Of a stretch of DNA of 35,478 nt, positions 1 to 9,832 are shown piece after piece (position 1 is the stretch's first letter; each line of letters opens with the position of its first letter). This DNA comes from Caulobacteraceae bacterium (GTDB taxonomy: Bacteria; Pseudomonadota; Alphaproteobacteria; Caulobacterales; Caulobacteraceae): the NCBI GenBank assembly GCA_031291685.1, contig JARLIP010000111.1, positions 1-35,478 of the forward strand. The letters are read 5' to 3'. The notes under the pieces are model-generated. The model saw only the letters and a list, made by a program, of their open reading frames with translations, did no database searches and had not been told where the DNA came from. A program made the translations under genes and the position numbers.

Positions 1-509
1 ATCCGAACGGCAACGCCCAGATCGGCCCGGTGGTCAACAAGACCCAGTGGGACAAGATCCAGCGGCTGATCAAGGCCGGCATCGCCGAGGGCGCCACCCT
101 CGTCACTGGCGGCCCGGATCGTCCGGAAGGCCTCGACAAGGGCTTCTATGTGAAGCCGACGGTGTTCGCCAACGTCACCAACGACATGACCATCGCCAAG
201 GAAGAGATCTTTGGCCCGGTGGTCTCCATCCTCGGCTACGAGACCGTGGATGAGGCCGTCAGGGTCGGCAACGACACCGAATACGGTCTGGCCGCCTATG
301 TGTCCGGCACGGACCAGGCCAAGATCCGTGACGTGGCCGCCCGCCTGCGGGCCGGTCAGGTCAGCATCAACGGCGCCGGCGGGGACATGATGGCGCCCTT
401 CGGCGGCTACAAGATGTCCGGCAACGGCCGCGAGTGGGGCGATCACGCCTTCGCCGAGTTCCTCGAGACCAAGGCGATCCTCGGCTACAACGCCCAGGCC
501 GCCGAATAG
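1..509 (+). CDS. Aldehyde dehydrogenase family protein, C-terminal part (5' truncated by window)
   Basis: The frame is open from the window edge (codons in phase with position 3), so the gene starts outside. About 168 residues of the C-terminal third of an NAD(P)+-dependent aldehyde dehydrogenase are visible. Family landmarks are EEIFGPVVSI, with the conserved glutamate and phenylalanine that contact the nicotinamide ribose, and PFGGYKMSGNGRE near the end. The catalytic cysteine and the FTGS-type motif lie upstream, outside the window. The enzyme should oxidise an aldehyde to its carboxylic acid in the cytoplasm. The substrate cannot be told from this part. A strong terminator follows 13 bases after the stop. 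Confidence 0.93.
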   Translation, partial: PNGNAQIGPVVNKTQWDKIQRLIKAGIAEGATLVTGGPDRPEGLDKGFYVKPTVFANVTNDMTIAKEEIFGPVVSILGYETVDEAVRVGNDTEYGLAAYVSGTDQAKIRDVAARLRAGQVSINGAGGDMMAPFGGYKMSGNGREWGDHAFAEFLETKAILGYNAQAAE

Positions 510-522
510 GCTGAAGACACCC

Positions 523-560
523 CAGGGGTCGGCGGAGCAATCCGCCGGCCCCTGTTTCTT
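523..560 (+). terminator. Intrinsic terminator after the aldehyde dehydrogenase gene
   Basis: A 14-bp stem (523-536 pairs with 541-554, one G-U wobble) closes on a GCAA tetraloop and is followed by TTTCTT. It lies between the dehydrogenase stop and the esterase start, so the esterase probably has its own promoter downstream of it. Confidence 0.85.
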
Positions 561-598
561 GCGCTCAAGACATCCGCACACCGAGAGGAAGGCCGAGC

Positions 599-1522
599 AT
601 GCTCGACGCCCAGTTCAAAGCCATGCTCGACGCCGCCAAGCAGGCCGCTCAGCCCTCCCTGGAGAGCCTGCCCGTGGATATGGGCCGGGCGATCTATCGC
701 AGCCTGCGCACCGACGGCGATGTGACCTATCACGGTCAGGTCCGCGACCTGCAGGTGGCCGGCGCCGCCGGGCCGATCGGCGCGCGGCTCTATACCCCCA
801 AGGACGCCCCAGCCTCCGGGCCGGGGCTGATCTTCTATCACGGGGGCGGCTTCGTCATCGGCGACTTGGAAAGCCATGACGGCCTTTGCCGGCAACTGGC
901 GGAAGCCTCGGGCGTGCGCGTCCTGGCCGTCGACTATCGCCTGGCGCCGGAGGCCAAGTTCCCCGCCGGCCATGAAGACGCCGTCAGCGCGGCCAACTGG
1001 GCTTTCGAGCACGCCGCGGAGATCGGCTTCGATACCGCCCATGTGGCCGTCGGCGGGGACTCGGCCGGGGGTAATCTGGCCGCCTCCACCGCCATCACCC
1101 TGCGCGACCAGGGCCGCTATAAGCTGGCCTTTCAACTGCTGCTCTATCCGGTGGTTCAGTTCACTGGCGAGACGGAATCCATGCGCAAGCTGTCCGAGGG
1201 CTACTTCCTGACCAAGAAGGGCATGGACTGGTTCACCGCCTGCCTGTTCGGGGACGGCGACAAGGCTCACCCCCAGGCCAGCGTGCTCTTGCACCCATCC
1301 CTGGAGGGCCTGCCCCCGGCCCTGGTGGTCACCGCCGGCTTCGATCCCCTCAAGGACGAGGGCCGCGCCTATGCCGAAAAGCTGACGGTCGCGGGGGTGA
1401 CGGTGGAGCATCGGGAATACGCCCGTTTCATCCACGGCTTCTACAACATGGCGGGCATCTCACCCGCGGTTGCGCCGGTGGTCCAGGAAACAGCCGCGGC
1501 GCTGAAGGCGGCCCTGGCCTGA
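599..1522 (+). CDS. Alpha/beta hydrolase, hormone-sensitive-lipase (HSL) family esterase
   Basis: A 307-residue cytoplasmic esterase/lipase of the bacterial HSL (family IV) type. Visible are the oxyanion-hole motif HGGG (residues 81-84), the nucleophile elbow GDSAGG (Ser155), Asp249 in AGFDPLKDEG and His279 in FIHGF, so the catalytic triad is complete and correctly spaced. Length is normal for the family. The ATG has an AGGAAGG-like ribosome site (gagaggaaggccgagc). Such enzymes hydrolyse short acyl esters; the natural substrate is not indicated. Its convergent neighbour is nhaA, with a palindromic repeat between the two. Confidence 0.92.
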   Translation: MLDAQFKAMLDAAKQAAQPSLESLPVDMGRAIYRSLRTDGDVTYHGQVRDLQVAGAAGPIGARLYTPKDAPASGPGLIFYHGGGFVIGDLESHDGLCRQLAEASGVRVLAVDYRLAPEAKFPAGHEDAVSAANWAFEHAAEIGFDTAHVAVGGDSAGGNLAASTAITLRDQGRYKLAFQLLLYPVVQFTGETESMRKLSEGYFLTKKGMDWFTACLFGDGDKAHPQASVLLHPSLEGLPPALVVTAGFDPLKDEGRAYAEKLTVAGVTVEHREYARFIHGFYNMAGISPAVAPVVQETAAALKAALA

Positions 1523-1532
1523 CCTTTCGCCC

Positions 1533-1616
1533 TGCTCCCCTGTTCGAAGAGCGGGGGAGCTGGCGGGGCGCCACCCCGCAACACCTCCCCCGCATCGCGG
1601 CGCGAAGCAGGGGAGG
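1533..1616. repeat. Dispersed intergenic palindromic repeat, copy A
   Basis: GCTCCCC...GGGGAGC forms a 7-bp hairpin, followed by a second conserved block containing CACCTCCCCCGC and CGCGAAGCAGGGGAGG. The same two blocks recur at 5449-5593 (copy B). It sits between the convergent esterase and nhaA genes, where it could also act as a bidirectional terminator. Confidence 0.75.
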
Positions 1617-1625
1617 AAATAATCC

Positions 1626-2831
1626 CTAGATCTCGTCCTCGTCCGCCGCCGACCGCAAGCGTCGGCGACGGGCCGCCGCCACCGCGAGCACCCCAGCGCC
1701 AAAGGCCGCCGAGGCCAGGGAGCCGATGACGATGGCCAAGGTCGCCTCGGGGCCGCCGGGGCCGTGGCGGGGGAAAGTCAGGTCGGCGATGAACAGGCTC
1801 ATGGTGAAGCCCACCCCGCACAGGGCCGCCACCCCGTAGAGCTCGAGCCAAGTCGCCCCCGTGGGCCGGCGGGCCAAGCCCGAGCGGATGGCGATCCATA
1901 CCGCCCCCAGCACCCCGACCTGTTTGCCGATCAGGAGTCCGGCGGCGATGCCCAGGGGCGCGGGGGTCAGCATCTGCCTGGGGTCCACGCTTGACAGGGA
2001 CACGCCCGCCGCGGTCAGGGCGAACAGGGGCAGGACCCCGAAGGCCACATAGGGGTGCAGGGTGCGCAGGAAGTTCTTGAGCACCCCCTCCTGCCCCGGC
2101 CGCCGGGGGGCGACCGGCACGGTCAGGGCGCCCGCGACCCCCGCAAGGGAGGTGTTGATCCCGGACTTCAGGGTAAAGGCGCCCAGGACCAGGAAGCCAA
2201 CGGCCCGAAACAGAAACGGCGCCTCCTTCCATTCCGACAGGGCGATCAGCCCCACCAGGGCCAGGGCCGCGCCCAGCAGGTACCAGGCGTGGATCTGGCT
2301 GGTGAACAGCACCGCGATCAGGGCCACGGCCCCCAGGTCGTCGGCTATGGCCATGGCCAGCAGGAAAATACGCAGGGATTGCGGCAGGCCGCGCCCCACC
2401 ATGGCCAGGGCCGCCAGGGCGAAGGCGATGTCGGTGGCCGTGGGGATGGCCCACCCGTGAGGCGTGCCTCCGGACCGCAGATTGAAGGCCAGATAGATCA
2501 GGGCGGGGGCGATCATGCCTCCGGCCGCCGCGGCCACCGGCAGGGCCAGCTTGCGCGGGCTGGACAGCTCGCCCTTGAGCACCTCCTGCTTGATCTCCAA
2601 TCCCACGACGAAGAAGAAGACCGCCATCAGGCCTTCCTTGATCCAGTCCTGGACCGTCAGGGTCTCGGAAAAGCCGCCGAGCTGGATGGTGAAATCCGAG
2701 CCGATCGCCTGGAAATAGGCGTGGGACAGGGGTGAGTTGGCCAGGATGAAGCCGATCAGGGCGGCCACGGCCAAAACGGCGCCGCCGGCCGCCTCGGTCT
2801 TCAGGAAATCCAGGGTGGGGCGCAGGGCCAC
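1626..2831 (-). CDS. nhaA: Na+/H+ antiporter NhaA
   Basis: A 401-residue inner-membrane antiporter that expels sodium in exchange for protons, supporting sodium tolerance and pH homeostasis. The ion-binding aspartate pair is present in MAIADDLGA (Asp164-Asp165), as are TATDIAF (Asp134), GLEIKQE around residue 80 and the transport lysine in LIGKQVG (Lys303). About twelve hydrophobic segments alternate along the chain, and the length is close to E. coli NhaA (388). The start is GTG at 2831. A charged tail rich in Arg and acidic residues ends the protein (ARRRRLRSAADEDEI). It is divergent from selO with 124 bases between the starts. Confidence 0.96.
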   Translation of the reverse strand: MALRPTLDFLKTEAAGGAVLAVAALIGFILANSPLSHAYFQAIGSDFTIQLGGFSETLTVQDWIKEGLMAVFFFVVGLEIKQEVLKGELSSPRKLALPVAAAAGGMIAPALIYLAFNLRSGGTPHGWAIPTATDIAFALAALAMVGRGLPQSLRIFLLAMAIADDLGAVALIAVLFTSQIHAWYLLGAALALVGLIALSEWKEAPFLFRAVGFLVLGAFTLKSGINTSLAGVAGALTVPVAPRRPGQEGVLKNFLRTLHPYVAFGVLPLFALTAAGVSLSSVDPRQMLTPAPLGIAAGLLIGKQVGVLGAVWIAIRSGLARRPTGATWLELYGVAALCGVGFTMSLFIADLTFPRHGPGGPEATLAIVIGSLASAAFGAGVLAVAAARRRRLRSAADEDEI

Positions 2832-2955
2832 GGGGTCACGCTCGCACTCGATAGAATGACACCAGCGGTTACCATGGGGCGAGCTGTGGGCAAACGCATT
2901 CCGGAGAAGAACAGGCCGCTTGTATCAAAGGGCGGTCACGGCCATTTGGAGACCC

Positions 2956-4383
2956 ATGCCCGTCACCCGCGCCTATCGCCCCGACCCCCGGTTCATGACC
3001 CTCGGCGAGGACTTCGCCGATCCGGCCCGGCCGGCGGCCTTTCCCCGCTCCGAGATCCGCTTTCGCAATAACCGGGCCGCCGCCACGGTTGGCCTGGAGG
3101 GCCTGAGCGACGTCGAATGGGTGGCCGCCTTCGCCCGGTTCGAGCCCCTGCCGGACAATCAGCCCCAGCCGTTGGCCATGCGCTATCACGGCCACCAGTT
3201 CCGCAACTACAACCCCGACATTGGCGATGGGCGCGGCTTTCTGTTCGCCCAGCTGCGGGAGGCGGGGACGGAGCGGCTCCTGGATCTCGCCGGCAAGGGG
3301 TCTGGCCGCACGCCCTGGTCGCGCAATGGCGATGGCCGGCTGACCCTCAAGGGCGCCGTGCGCGAGGTGCTGGCGGCGGAGATGCTGGAAGCCCTGGGCG
3401 TGCCCACCAGCCGGGCCTTTTCCCTGATCGAGACGGGGGAGGCTCTGCATCGGGGGGACGAACCCAGCCCGACCCGCTCGGCGGTGCTGACCCGCCTGTC
3501 CCACAGCCATATCCGGTTCGGGACCTTCCAGCGGCAGGCCTATTTCAACCGCGCGGACAATATCACCCGCCTGATCGACCACGCCGCCGAGGCCTACTAT
3601 CCCGAGATCCTGCCCTTCGAGGGCGAGGAACGGGCTCTGGCCCTGCTGCGAGTGGTGCTGGCGGCCTCGGCCCGGCTGGTGGCCCGCTGGATGGCCGCCG
3701 GTTTCGTGCATGGGGTGCTCAACACCGACAACCTCAACCTCACCGGGGAAAGCTTCGACTACGGCCCCTACCGGTTTCTGCCGCGCAACGATCCCAACTT
3801 CGTCGCCGCCTATTTCGACGAGGGCGGGCTCTACAGCTTCGGCCGCCAGGCCGAGGCGGTGTTCTGGAACCTGAACCAGCTGGCCAGCTGCCTGACCCTG
3901 GTGGCCGACCGCGAGGCCCTGATCGAGATCCTGAAGGACTTCGCGCCGGCCTATCGGCGAGAACTGGCGGCGGCCATGCTGCGGCGCCTGGGCCTGAAGA
4001 GCCGTTCCCCCGACGAGGACGTGGATCTGGTCAACGCCGCCTTCCGCGCCCTGGCGGCGGGCGGCGACGCTCAAGGCTGGGAGCCCTTCTTCTTCGACTG
4101 GTTCGGCGGCGCCGCCTCGGCCCAGCGCGCCCTGGCCGGCCCCCGGTCCTTGCTCTATGCGGACGAGGCTTTCGCCGATTTCCGCGAGAAGCTGGCGGAT
4201 TTCGAGGCGGCGGCGCCCGAGCGCCTGGCCGATCCTTATTTCGCCCGGAGCGAGCCCGAGACCTTGCTCTATGACGAGATCGAGGCCCTGTGGGCGCCCA
4301 TCGCCGAGCGCGATGACTGGGCCCCGTTCCACGCCAAGGTCGCCGCCATCCGCCAGGCCGGGGCGGCGTGGGGCCTGGATTAG
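2956..4383 (+). CDS. selO: SelO family protein adenylyltransferase (pseudokinase AMPylase)
   Basis: A 475-residue protein of the SelO/YdiU family (UPF0061), pseudokinases that transfer AMP to Ser/Thr/Tyr of protein targets and act in redox defence. Visible signatures are RYHGHQFRNYNP near 76-87, the phosphate-binding KGSGRTPWSRNGDGR (Lys114), Glu137, NTDN (256-259) and the metal aspartate of DYGPY (Asp268). The length matches E. coli SelO (478). The chosen ATG at 2956 has a GGAGA site four bases upstream; a TTG 12 codons earlier is open but lacks such a site. The C-terminus ends GAAWGLD, without the C-terminal cysteine or selenocysteine seen in some relatives. Confidence 0.93.
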   Translation: MPVTRAYRPDPRFMTLGEDFADPARPAAFPRSEIRFRNNRAAATVGLEGLSDVEWVAAFARFEPLPDNQPQPLAMRYHGHQFRNYNPDIGDGRGFLFAQLREAGTERLLDLAGKGSGRTPWSRNGDGRLTLKGAVREVLAAEMLEALGVPTSRAFSLIETGEALHRGDEPSPTRSAVLTRLSHSHIRFGTFQRQAYFNRADNITRLIDHAAEAYYPEILPFEGEERALALLRVVLAASARLVARWMAAGFVHGVLNTDNLNLTGESFDYGPYRFLPRNDPNFVAAYFDEGGLYSFGRQAEAVFWNLNQLASCLTLVADREALIEILKDFAPAYRRELAAAMLRRLGLKSRSPDEDVDLVNAAFRALAAGGDAQGWEPFFFDWFGGAASAQRALAGPRSLLYADEAFADFREKLADFEAAAPERLADPYFARSEPETLLYDEIEALWAPIAERDDWAPFHAKVAAIRQAGAAWGLD

Positions 4384-4507
4384 GCCGCCGGTCGAGCCCC
4401 TTTTGCTGCAAATCAAGCCGGACGGGCGCCGAGGTCTGTTCGGTCTTCTGTCCGGCGGCGGCCTGGGCTAACCAGGGGCGCTTCAAACCCCAATCGGCGG
4501 AGCGTCC

Positions 4508-5440
4508 TTGTCCATCGTCCCGGTCTCCCTGACGGCCTATCAGGCCGATTTCGACGGCTTTTCCCAAGCGCTGGGCGCCTCCTTCGAGCGCTACGGCTTC
4601 GCGGTGATCTCCGACTGCGACCTGCCCGCCGAGGTGATCGACCGGGCGCTTGCCAGCGCGCGCGCCTTCTTCGACCTGCCGGAAGCGACCAAGCGGGCCT
4701 ATGTGGCGCCCGGCGGCGGCGGCCAGCGGGGCTATACTCCCTTCGGCGTGGAGACCGCCAAGGGCGCGGACCACTATGATCTCAAGGAGTTCTGGCATGT
4801 CGGCCGGCAACTGCCCGAGGGCCATCCCTACCGCGCTATCTATGGTGACAATCTATGGCCCAGCGAGGTTCCCGACTTCCGTGCGAACCTGATCGCCCTC
4901 TACGACGGCCTGGAGGCCCTGGGCCATCGGCTGCTGCGGGCCATCGCCCGGCATCTGAACCTGGCTGACGATTTCTTCGAGGCCACGGTCAAGGACGGGG
5001 ATAGCATCCTGAGGCTGCTGCACTATCCGCCGGTGCCCGCCGACGCGGGCGGGGTGCGCGCGGGCGCCCACGAGGACATCAACACCATCACGCTGTTGCT
5101 CGGGGCCGAGGAGGCGGGGCTGGAGGTGCTGGACCGCCGCAATGGCCAGTGGCTGGCGATCAATCCGCCGCCGGGCGCCCTGGTGGTCAATATCGGCGAC
5201 ATGCTGCAGCGCCTGACCAACGGCGTCCTGCCCTCCACCACCCACCGGGTGGTCAATCCGGCGCCGGAACGGCGGGGGTTTTCCCGCTATTCCACGCCCT
5301 TTTTCCTGCACTTCGCTCCGGACTATCTGATCCGCACCCTGCCATCCTGCATCACCCCCGAGCGCCCCGACGCCTATCCCGACCCCATCACCGCCCGGGA
5401 TTTCCTGTTGCGGCGCCTGCGGGAGATCAAGCTGGTCTAG
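4508..5440 (+). CDS. Isopenicillin N synthase-like 2-oxoglutarate/Fe(II) dioxygenase
   Basis: A 310-residue non-haem iron oxygenase with an N-terminal DIOX_N-like part and a C-terminal double-stranded beta-helix core. The iron ligands are His188 and Asp190 (AHED) and His246 (TTHRV); the co-substrate-binding RYS motif (Arg260, Ser262) follows. The family couples 2-oxoglutarate decarboxylation to hydroxylation or desaturation of small molecules. Most proteobacterial homologues have no assigned substrate, so none is given here. Start is TTG at 4508 with GGAG five bases upstream; no ATG fits better. It lies 124 bases after selO and may share its transcript. Confidence 0.9.
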   Translation: MSIVPVSLTAYQADFDGFSQALGASFERYGFAVISDCDLPAEVIDRALASARAFFDLPEATKRAYVAPGGGGQRGYTPFGVETAKGADHYDLKEFWHVGRQLPEGHPYRAIYGDNLWPSEVPDFRANLIALYDGLEALGHRLLRAIARHLNLADDFFEATVKDGDSILRLLHYPPVPADAGGVRAGAHEDINTITLLLGAEEAGLEVLDRRNGQWLAINPPPGALVVNIGDMLQRLTNGVLPSTTHRVVNPAPERRGFSRYSTPFFLHFAPDYLIRTLPSCITPERPDAYPDPITARDFLLRRLREIKLV

Positions 5441-5448
5441 AACGCCTT

Positions 5449-5593
5449 TGCTCCCCTGTCTGGCGCAGCCATACGGGGGAGCTGTCAGGACGCAGTCTGA
5501 CTGAGGGGGCGTACCGTCGGTTCGAGCGTCCCCTCCGTCACGGGGCTTCGCCCCGCGACACCTCCCCCGCGTCGCTGCGCGAAGCATGGGAGG
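5449..5593. repeat. Dispersed intergenic palindromic repeat, copy B with internal extra segment
   Basis: It shares TGCTCCCCTGT, CGGGGGAGCTG and the right block (CACCTCCCCCGC, then GCGCGAAGCA.GGGAGG) with copy A at 1533-1616. It is about 60 bases longer in the middle, where the inner hairpin GGGGCTTCGCCCC is also found. It fills most of the 238-base gap between the oxygenase gene and the next gene. It has no coding content. Confidence 0.75.
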
Positions 5594-5678
5594 AGGGTGC
5601 GACTCTTCCCAAGGCTCAGCCTGATTGACGCTGCGTGCGCGCCTTCCCATCATCCATGACGAATCACGGGAGGCGAGC

Positions 5679-6254
5679 ATGAGGCTAAGGCTGATTCTGG
5701 CGGCGCTGATCGCGGGTTCCCTGGGGACGGGACCCGGTCTCGCCCAAACCTATCCGCGTGCGCCCGCGCCGCCGCCTCCGATCGCGTCCGCCTCCGCCGC
5801 GCCGGCTCCGCCCGCCCTGCTCACCGCCGAGGCCAGCCACGAGGCCGTCACCCGCTGGCTGGCCGACAATGTCCCCAGTTCCCGGAGCAAGACGGTCTAT
5901 GTCAGCGGGACCGAGGCCTTCTGGATCGAGCACGAGGATCACGACCCCAAGAAGCCCATGCGGGTGGTGGCGACCATCCATAGCGAGACCTTCGCCGAGA
6001 CCGGCAGCGAGGATCGCTCGGTCTATCAGGTCACGGAGTACGACTGCGAGAAGCAGACCCAGTACCAGATCTATCTTCGCCGCTACCCCGGCTCGGACCT
6101 GAGCGGCGAGGCGCGCAAAGATAAGACCCTGCTCAAGACAGCGCAGTTCGTCTCACCGGTGGATCAGGACTATGCCCATCTGCGCACCGTCTGCCTGCCA
6201 ATCTACGATCAGAACCGCAAACGCACCTATTCGATCACCATCCCCTCGCGCTAG
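5679..6254 (+). CDS. Small secreted protein of unknown function, proline/alanine-rich linker
   Basis: A 191-residue protein with a Sec signal peptide (two Arg, then LILAALIAGSLGTGPGLA, likely cut before QTYP), a Pro/Ala-rich linker to about residue 47, and a globular domain of roughly 140 residues. The domain has two cysteines (YDCEK and TVCLP), which could form a disulfide. The layout loosely recalls the surface-adhesin E type of small envelope protein, but I cannot confirm that. The ATG at 5679 is preceded by GGGAGG; an upstream in-frame ATG at 5625 would hide the signal peptide behind 18 residues and is less likely. It lies 35 bases upstream of mtnP. Confidence 0.8.
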   Translation: MRLRLILAALIAGSLGTGPGLAQTYPRAPAPPPPIASASAAPAPPALLTAEASHEAVTRWLADNVPSSRSKTVYVSGTEAFWIEHEDHDPKKPMRVVATIHSETFAETGSEDRSVYQVTEYDCEKQTQYQIYLRRYPGSDLSGEARKDKTLLKTAQFVSPVDQDYAHLRTVCLPIYDQNRKRTYSITIPSR

Positions 6255-6289
6255 AGCAGGGTCAGGTTCGGCGCACGAAGGAGCAGGGC

Positions 6290-7153
<864 letters not shown>

Positions 7154-7185
7154 CCCTGTTTGAAATTCACGAAAGAGACGCGCCC

Positions 7186-7713
7186 ATGACTCTGGCCGAC
7201 GCCATCCGCACCATTCCCGACTATCCCAAGCCCGGGATCATGTTCCGCGACATCACCACCCTACTGGGGGACGCGCGGGCGTTCCGGCGGGCGGTGGACG
7301 AACTGGTCCAGCCCTTCGCCGGCCAGAAGATCGACAAGGTGGCGGGGATCGAGGCGAGGGGCTTCATTCTCGGCGGCGCCGTGGCCCACCAGCTTTCCGC
7401 CGGCTTCGTGCCCCTGCGCAAGAAGGGCAAGCTGCCGCACAAAACTATCGCGGTGGAATACGACCTGGAATACGGGACCGATTCGATGGAAATCCACCTG
7501 GACGCCATCACCCCTGGTGAAAAGGTGATGTTGATCGACGACCTGATCGCCACCGGCGGCACCGCCATCGCGGCGATCCAGCTGCTGCGCCAGACCGGCG
7601 CCGAGGTGGTGGCCGCGGCCTTCGTCATCGACCTGCCGGACCTGGGCGGCGCCGACAAGCTGCGTGAACTGGGGGTGCCGGTCTCGACCCTGATGGCGTT
7701 CGGCGGGCACTGA
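7186..7713 (+). CDS. apt: Adenine phosphoribosyltransferase
   Basis: A 175-residue type I phosphoribosyltransferase that converts adenine and PRPP to AMP. The PRPP-binding motif [13 protein letters not shown] is at residues 114-126, and the adenine-specific region [13 protein letters not shown] is at 12-24. Length is typical. It starts 32 bases after the mtnP stop on the same strand, consistent with co-transcription; together they recycle the adenine of methylthioadenosine. It converges with the TPR gene, with 22 bases between the stops and no clear terminator seen there. Confidence 0.97.
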   Translation: MTLADAIRTIPDYPKPGIMFRDITTLLGDARAFRRAVDELVQPFAGQKIDKVAGIEARGFILGGAVAHQLSAGFVPLRKKGKLPHKTIAVEYDLEYGTDSMEIHLDAITPGEKVMLIDDLIATGGTAIAAIQLLRQTGAEVVAAAFVIDLPDLGGADKLRELGVPVSTLMAFGGH

Positions 7714-7735
7714 CGGCGGGGGCGGGAGTCCTCGG

Positions 7736-9832
7736 CTAATCGGTCGCCTTCAGCTTGGCGGCGGCCGCGATGTCGGCTTCGGCCCCGGCCTTGTCGCCGA
7801 GCTTGGCCTTGGCCTCGGCCCGCTTCTTCAGGGCCAGGGCGTAGCGCGGGTTCAGGGTCAGGGCGTAGTCGTAGTCCCGCACCGCCCGCAGATAGTCGTC
7901 GAGGTCCGCATAGACTTCGCCGCGTTCCTCGACGATCTCGGCGTCGTCCGGGGCCAGGCGCTGGGCCGCGTCCAGGTCACGGATGGCCCGGTCGTAATGG
8001 CCCTGGTCGTCCAGCACCAGGGCGCGGTCATAGAGCGCCGCCCAGCTGTCGGGTTTGTGCGCCAGGGCGGCGTTGAAATCGGCCAAGGCGGCGTCGTTGT
8101 CATCGTGGCGCCAATAGAACAGACCGCGGTCGATCAGGAGCTCTACATCGTCCGGCTTTAGCACCAGAGCCTGCTGATAACGCTCCAGGGCGTGGACTTG
8201 GTCGCCCTTGGCGCCATAGGCCTCGGCGCTCTGGCTCAGGGCGTGAGTGTTTTTGGGATCAATCTCCAGAGCCCGGCGATAGTCGGCCTGGGCCGCGCCA
8301 TAGGCCTTGTCCTCAGCCTCCATGCCCGCCCGGTCGAGGATGGCCTCGGTGTTCTTCGGGTCCAGGCGGATGGCCTGCTCATATTCGCTCCGGGCCCGGA
8401 CTCGGTCTCCTTGGCCGAGCCACACGTCGCCCCGGCCAATGTGCAGATCCACATCCTTGGAGGACTGGGCCAGGGCCCTATCGAAGGCCTTGGCCGCATT
8501 GGGCCAGTCCTTGCGGTCGAGATAGATGAAGGCGCGATTGTAGAGGGCCGTGTCGTAGTCCGGTTTCAGCTTCAGGCAGGCCTCGTAAAAGGCCAGGGCC
8601 TCGTCGCTCCGTCCCGCCTGATTGGATTCGTAGCCGGCCTTGAAGGGCGCGTCCGGATCGCTGGGGTCGAGGGCCGCGGCCTTGACGAAGTCCTCTACGG
8701 CGCGGGCGTGCTGGTCCTTGTGGCCGTAGGCCAGGCCCCGATCGTAGAAGGCCACGGCATTGGCGGGGGCCAGCGCCAGGGCGGCGTCGAATTCCTTGAT
8801 CGCGGCGTCATACTGGCCCTGTTCGGAATGCAGGTTGCCACGGATGATACGGCCTGAGGCCGTGTCCGGGGCGAGGCGTATGGCGCTGTCGAAATCCTGA
8901 CTGGCCTGATCCTTGTTGCCCAGGGCCAGATAGGCCCGCGCCCGGACGGCATAGGCCTGGACCTGATCGGGATCCAGCTTGATCGCCGTGTCCGCATCGG
9001 CGATGGCGCCCTTCTCGTCCCCCCGGCGGTGCAGCAGCGCCGCACGATCGAGACGCACGGCCGAGTCGTCCTGACTCTCAATGGAACGGCCAAAGATCTT
9101 CAGGGCGTCGTCGTCCCGATCCATGGCCTCTAGCAGCAGCCCCCTCTGATCCGCCAGGGCCGGCGGGTAGGGCGGGCTCAGGGCTTCGGCGGCGTCGAGG
9201 TCCTTGAGGGCGGCGGCATAGTCCCCCTGGTCCTGTTCCAGGCGAGCACGCTGGAAGTAGGTGTCGTAGAAGGCCGGCTTGTAGCGAACGGCGGCGTCAT
9301 AGTCGCGCCGGGCCTTCTGTGGATCGTGCTTGTAATAGTACCAGGTTCCGCCCCGGGTCAGGTAGGCGTCGCCATTGGTCGGGTCGATCTTGAGGGCGGC
9401 GTCATAGTCGGCGAGGGCCTCGTCATGGCGTCCGAGATTGTCCCGGGCGTCTCCCCGGGCGATCAGGGCGGCGACGTCCGTGGGATCGAGGGCCACCGCG
9501 GCCTCGGCGTCCTTCAGGGCTTCGTCCTTCTTGTCCAGGCTGGCCTGGGCGCGGCTGCGGGCGACATAGGCCCTGGCCTGAACCTTGGGCTCCACGGGGC
9601 GGGCCTCGATCACGTGGGTGCAGGCGCTGATCGTGCTGTCCGCATCGGTGATCACGGCGCCCTCTTCAGGGCAGACGGCGAGGGAAGGCTTGGCCGGCGC
9701 TGTGTCCAGGCTCTTGGCCCACAGCGGCCCACTCCCCATCGCACCCATAATGGTGATGGCGGTCGGGATGAGGCTCAGCCAGAGGCGCGGGCGGGGACGC
9801 TGGGTGTTGGCGATCATGCGGCGGATTCTCAC
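7736..9832 (-). CDS. Large TPR-repeat protein, probably periplasmic or membrane-anchored
   Basis: A 698-residue protein built almost wholly of tetratricopeptide repeats: more than a dozen 34-residue units with pattern positions such as A..DRA/Y..A..D...A, from about residue 75 to the C-terminus. A hydrophobic N-terminal segment (LWLSLIPTAITIMGAMGSGPLWA) looks like a signal peptide or anchor, so it probably works in the periplasm as a protein-binding scaffold. Start is GTG at 9832, overlapping the upstream peptidase stop by four bases (GTGA), which suggests translational coupling; an ATG five codons later is the alternative. Partners are unknown. Confidence 0.9.
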   Translation of the reverse strand: MRIRRMIANTQRPRPRLWLSLIPTAITIMGAMGSGPLWAKSLDTAPAKPSLAVCPEEGAVITDADSTISACTHVIEARPVEPKVQARAYVARSRAQASLDKKDEALKDAEAAVALDPTDVAALIARGDARDNLGRHDEALADYDAALKIDPTNGDAYLTRGGTWYYYKHDPQKARRDYDAAVRYKPAFYDTYFQRARLEQDQGDYAAALKDLDAAEALSPPYPPALADQRGLLLEAMDRDDDALKIFGRSIESQDDSAVRLDRAALLHRRGDEKGAIADADTAIKLDPDQVQAYAVRARAYLALGNKDQASQDFDSAIRLAPDTASGRIIRGNLHSEQGQYDAAIKEFDAALALAPANAVAFYDRGLAYGHKDQHARAVEDFVKAAALDPSDPDAPFKAGYESNQAGRSDEALAFYEACLKLKPDYDTALYNRAFIYLDRKDWPNAAKAFDRALAQSSKDVDLHIGRGDVWLGQGDRVRARSEYEQAIRLDPKNTEAILDRAGMEAEDKAYGAAQADYRRALEIDPKNTHALSQSAEAYGAKGDQVHALERYQQALVLKPDDVELLIDRGLFYWRHDDNDAALADFNAALAHKPDSWAALYDRALVLDDQGHYDRAIRDLDAAQRLAPDDAEIVEERGEVYADLDDYLRAVRDYDYALTLNPRYALALKKRAEAKAKLGDKAGAEADIAAAAKLKATD

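Noticed and set aside
2869-4416. A 515-codon minus-strand open frame opposite selO
   Set aside because: SelO on the plus strand has all family motifs; the antisense product shows no recognisable fold and is a codon-bias shadow.
4417-4456. GCCGGAC...GTCCGGC inverted repeat after selO as a terminator
   Set aside because: The loop is 26 bases and no T-run follows; too weak to call.
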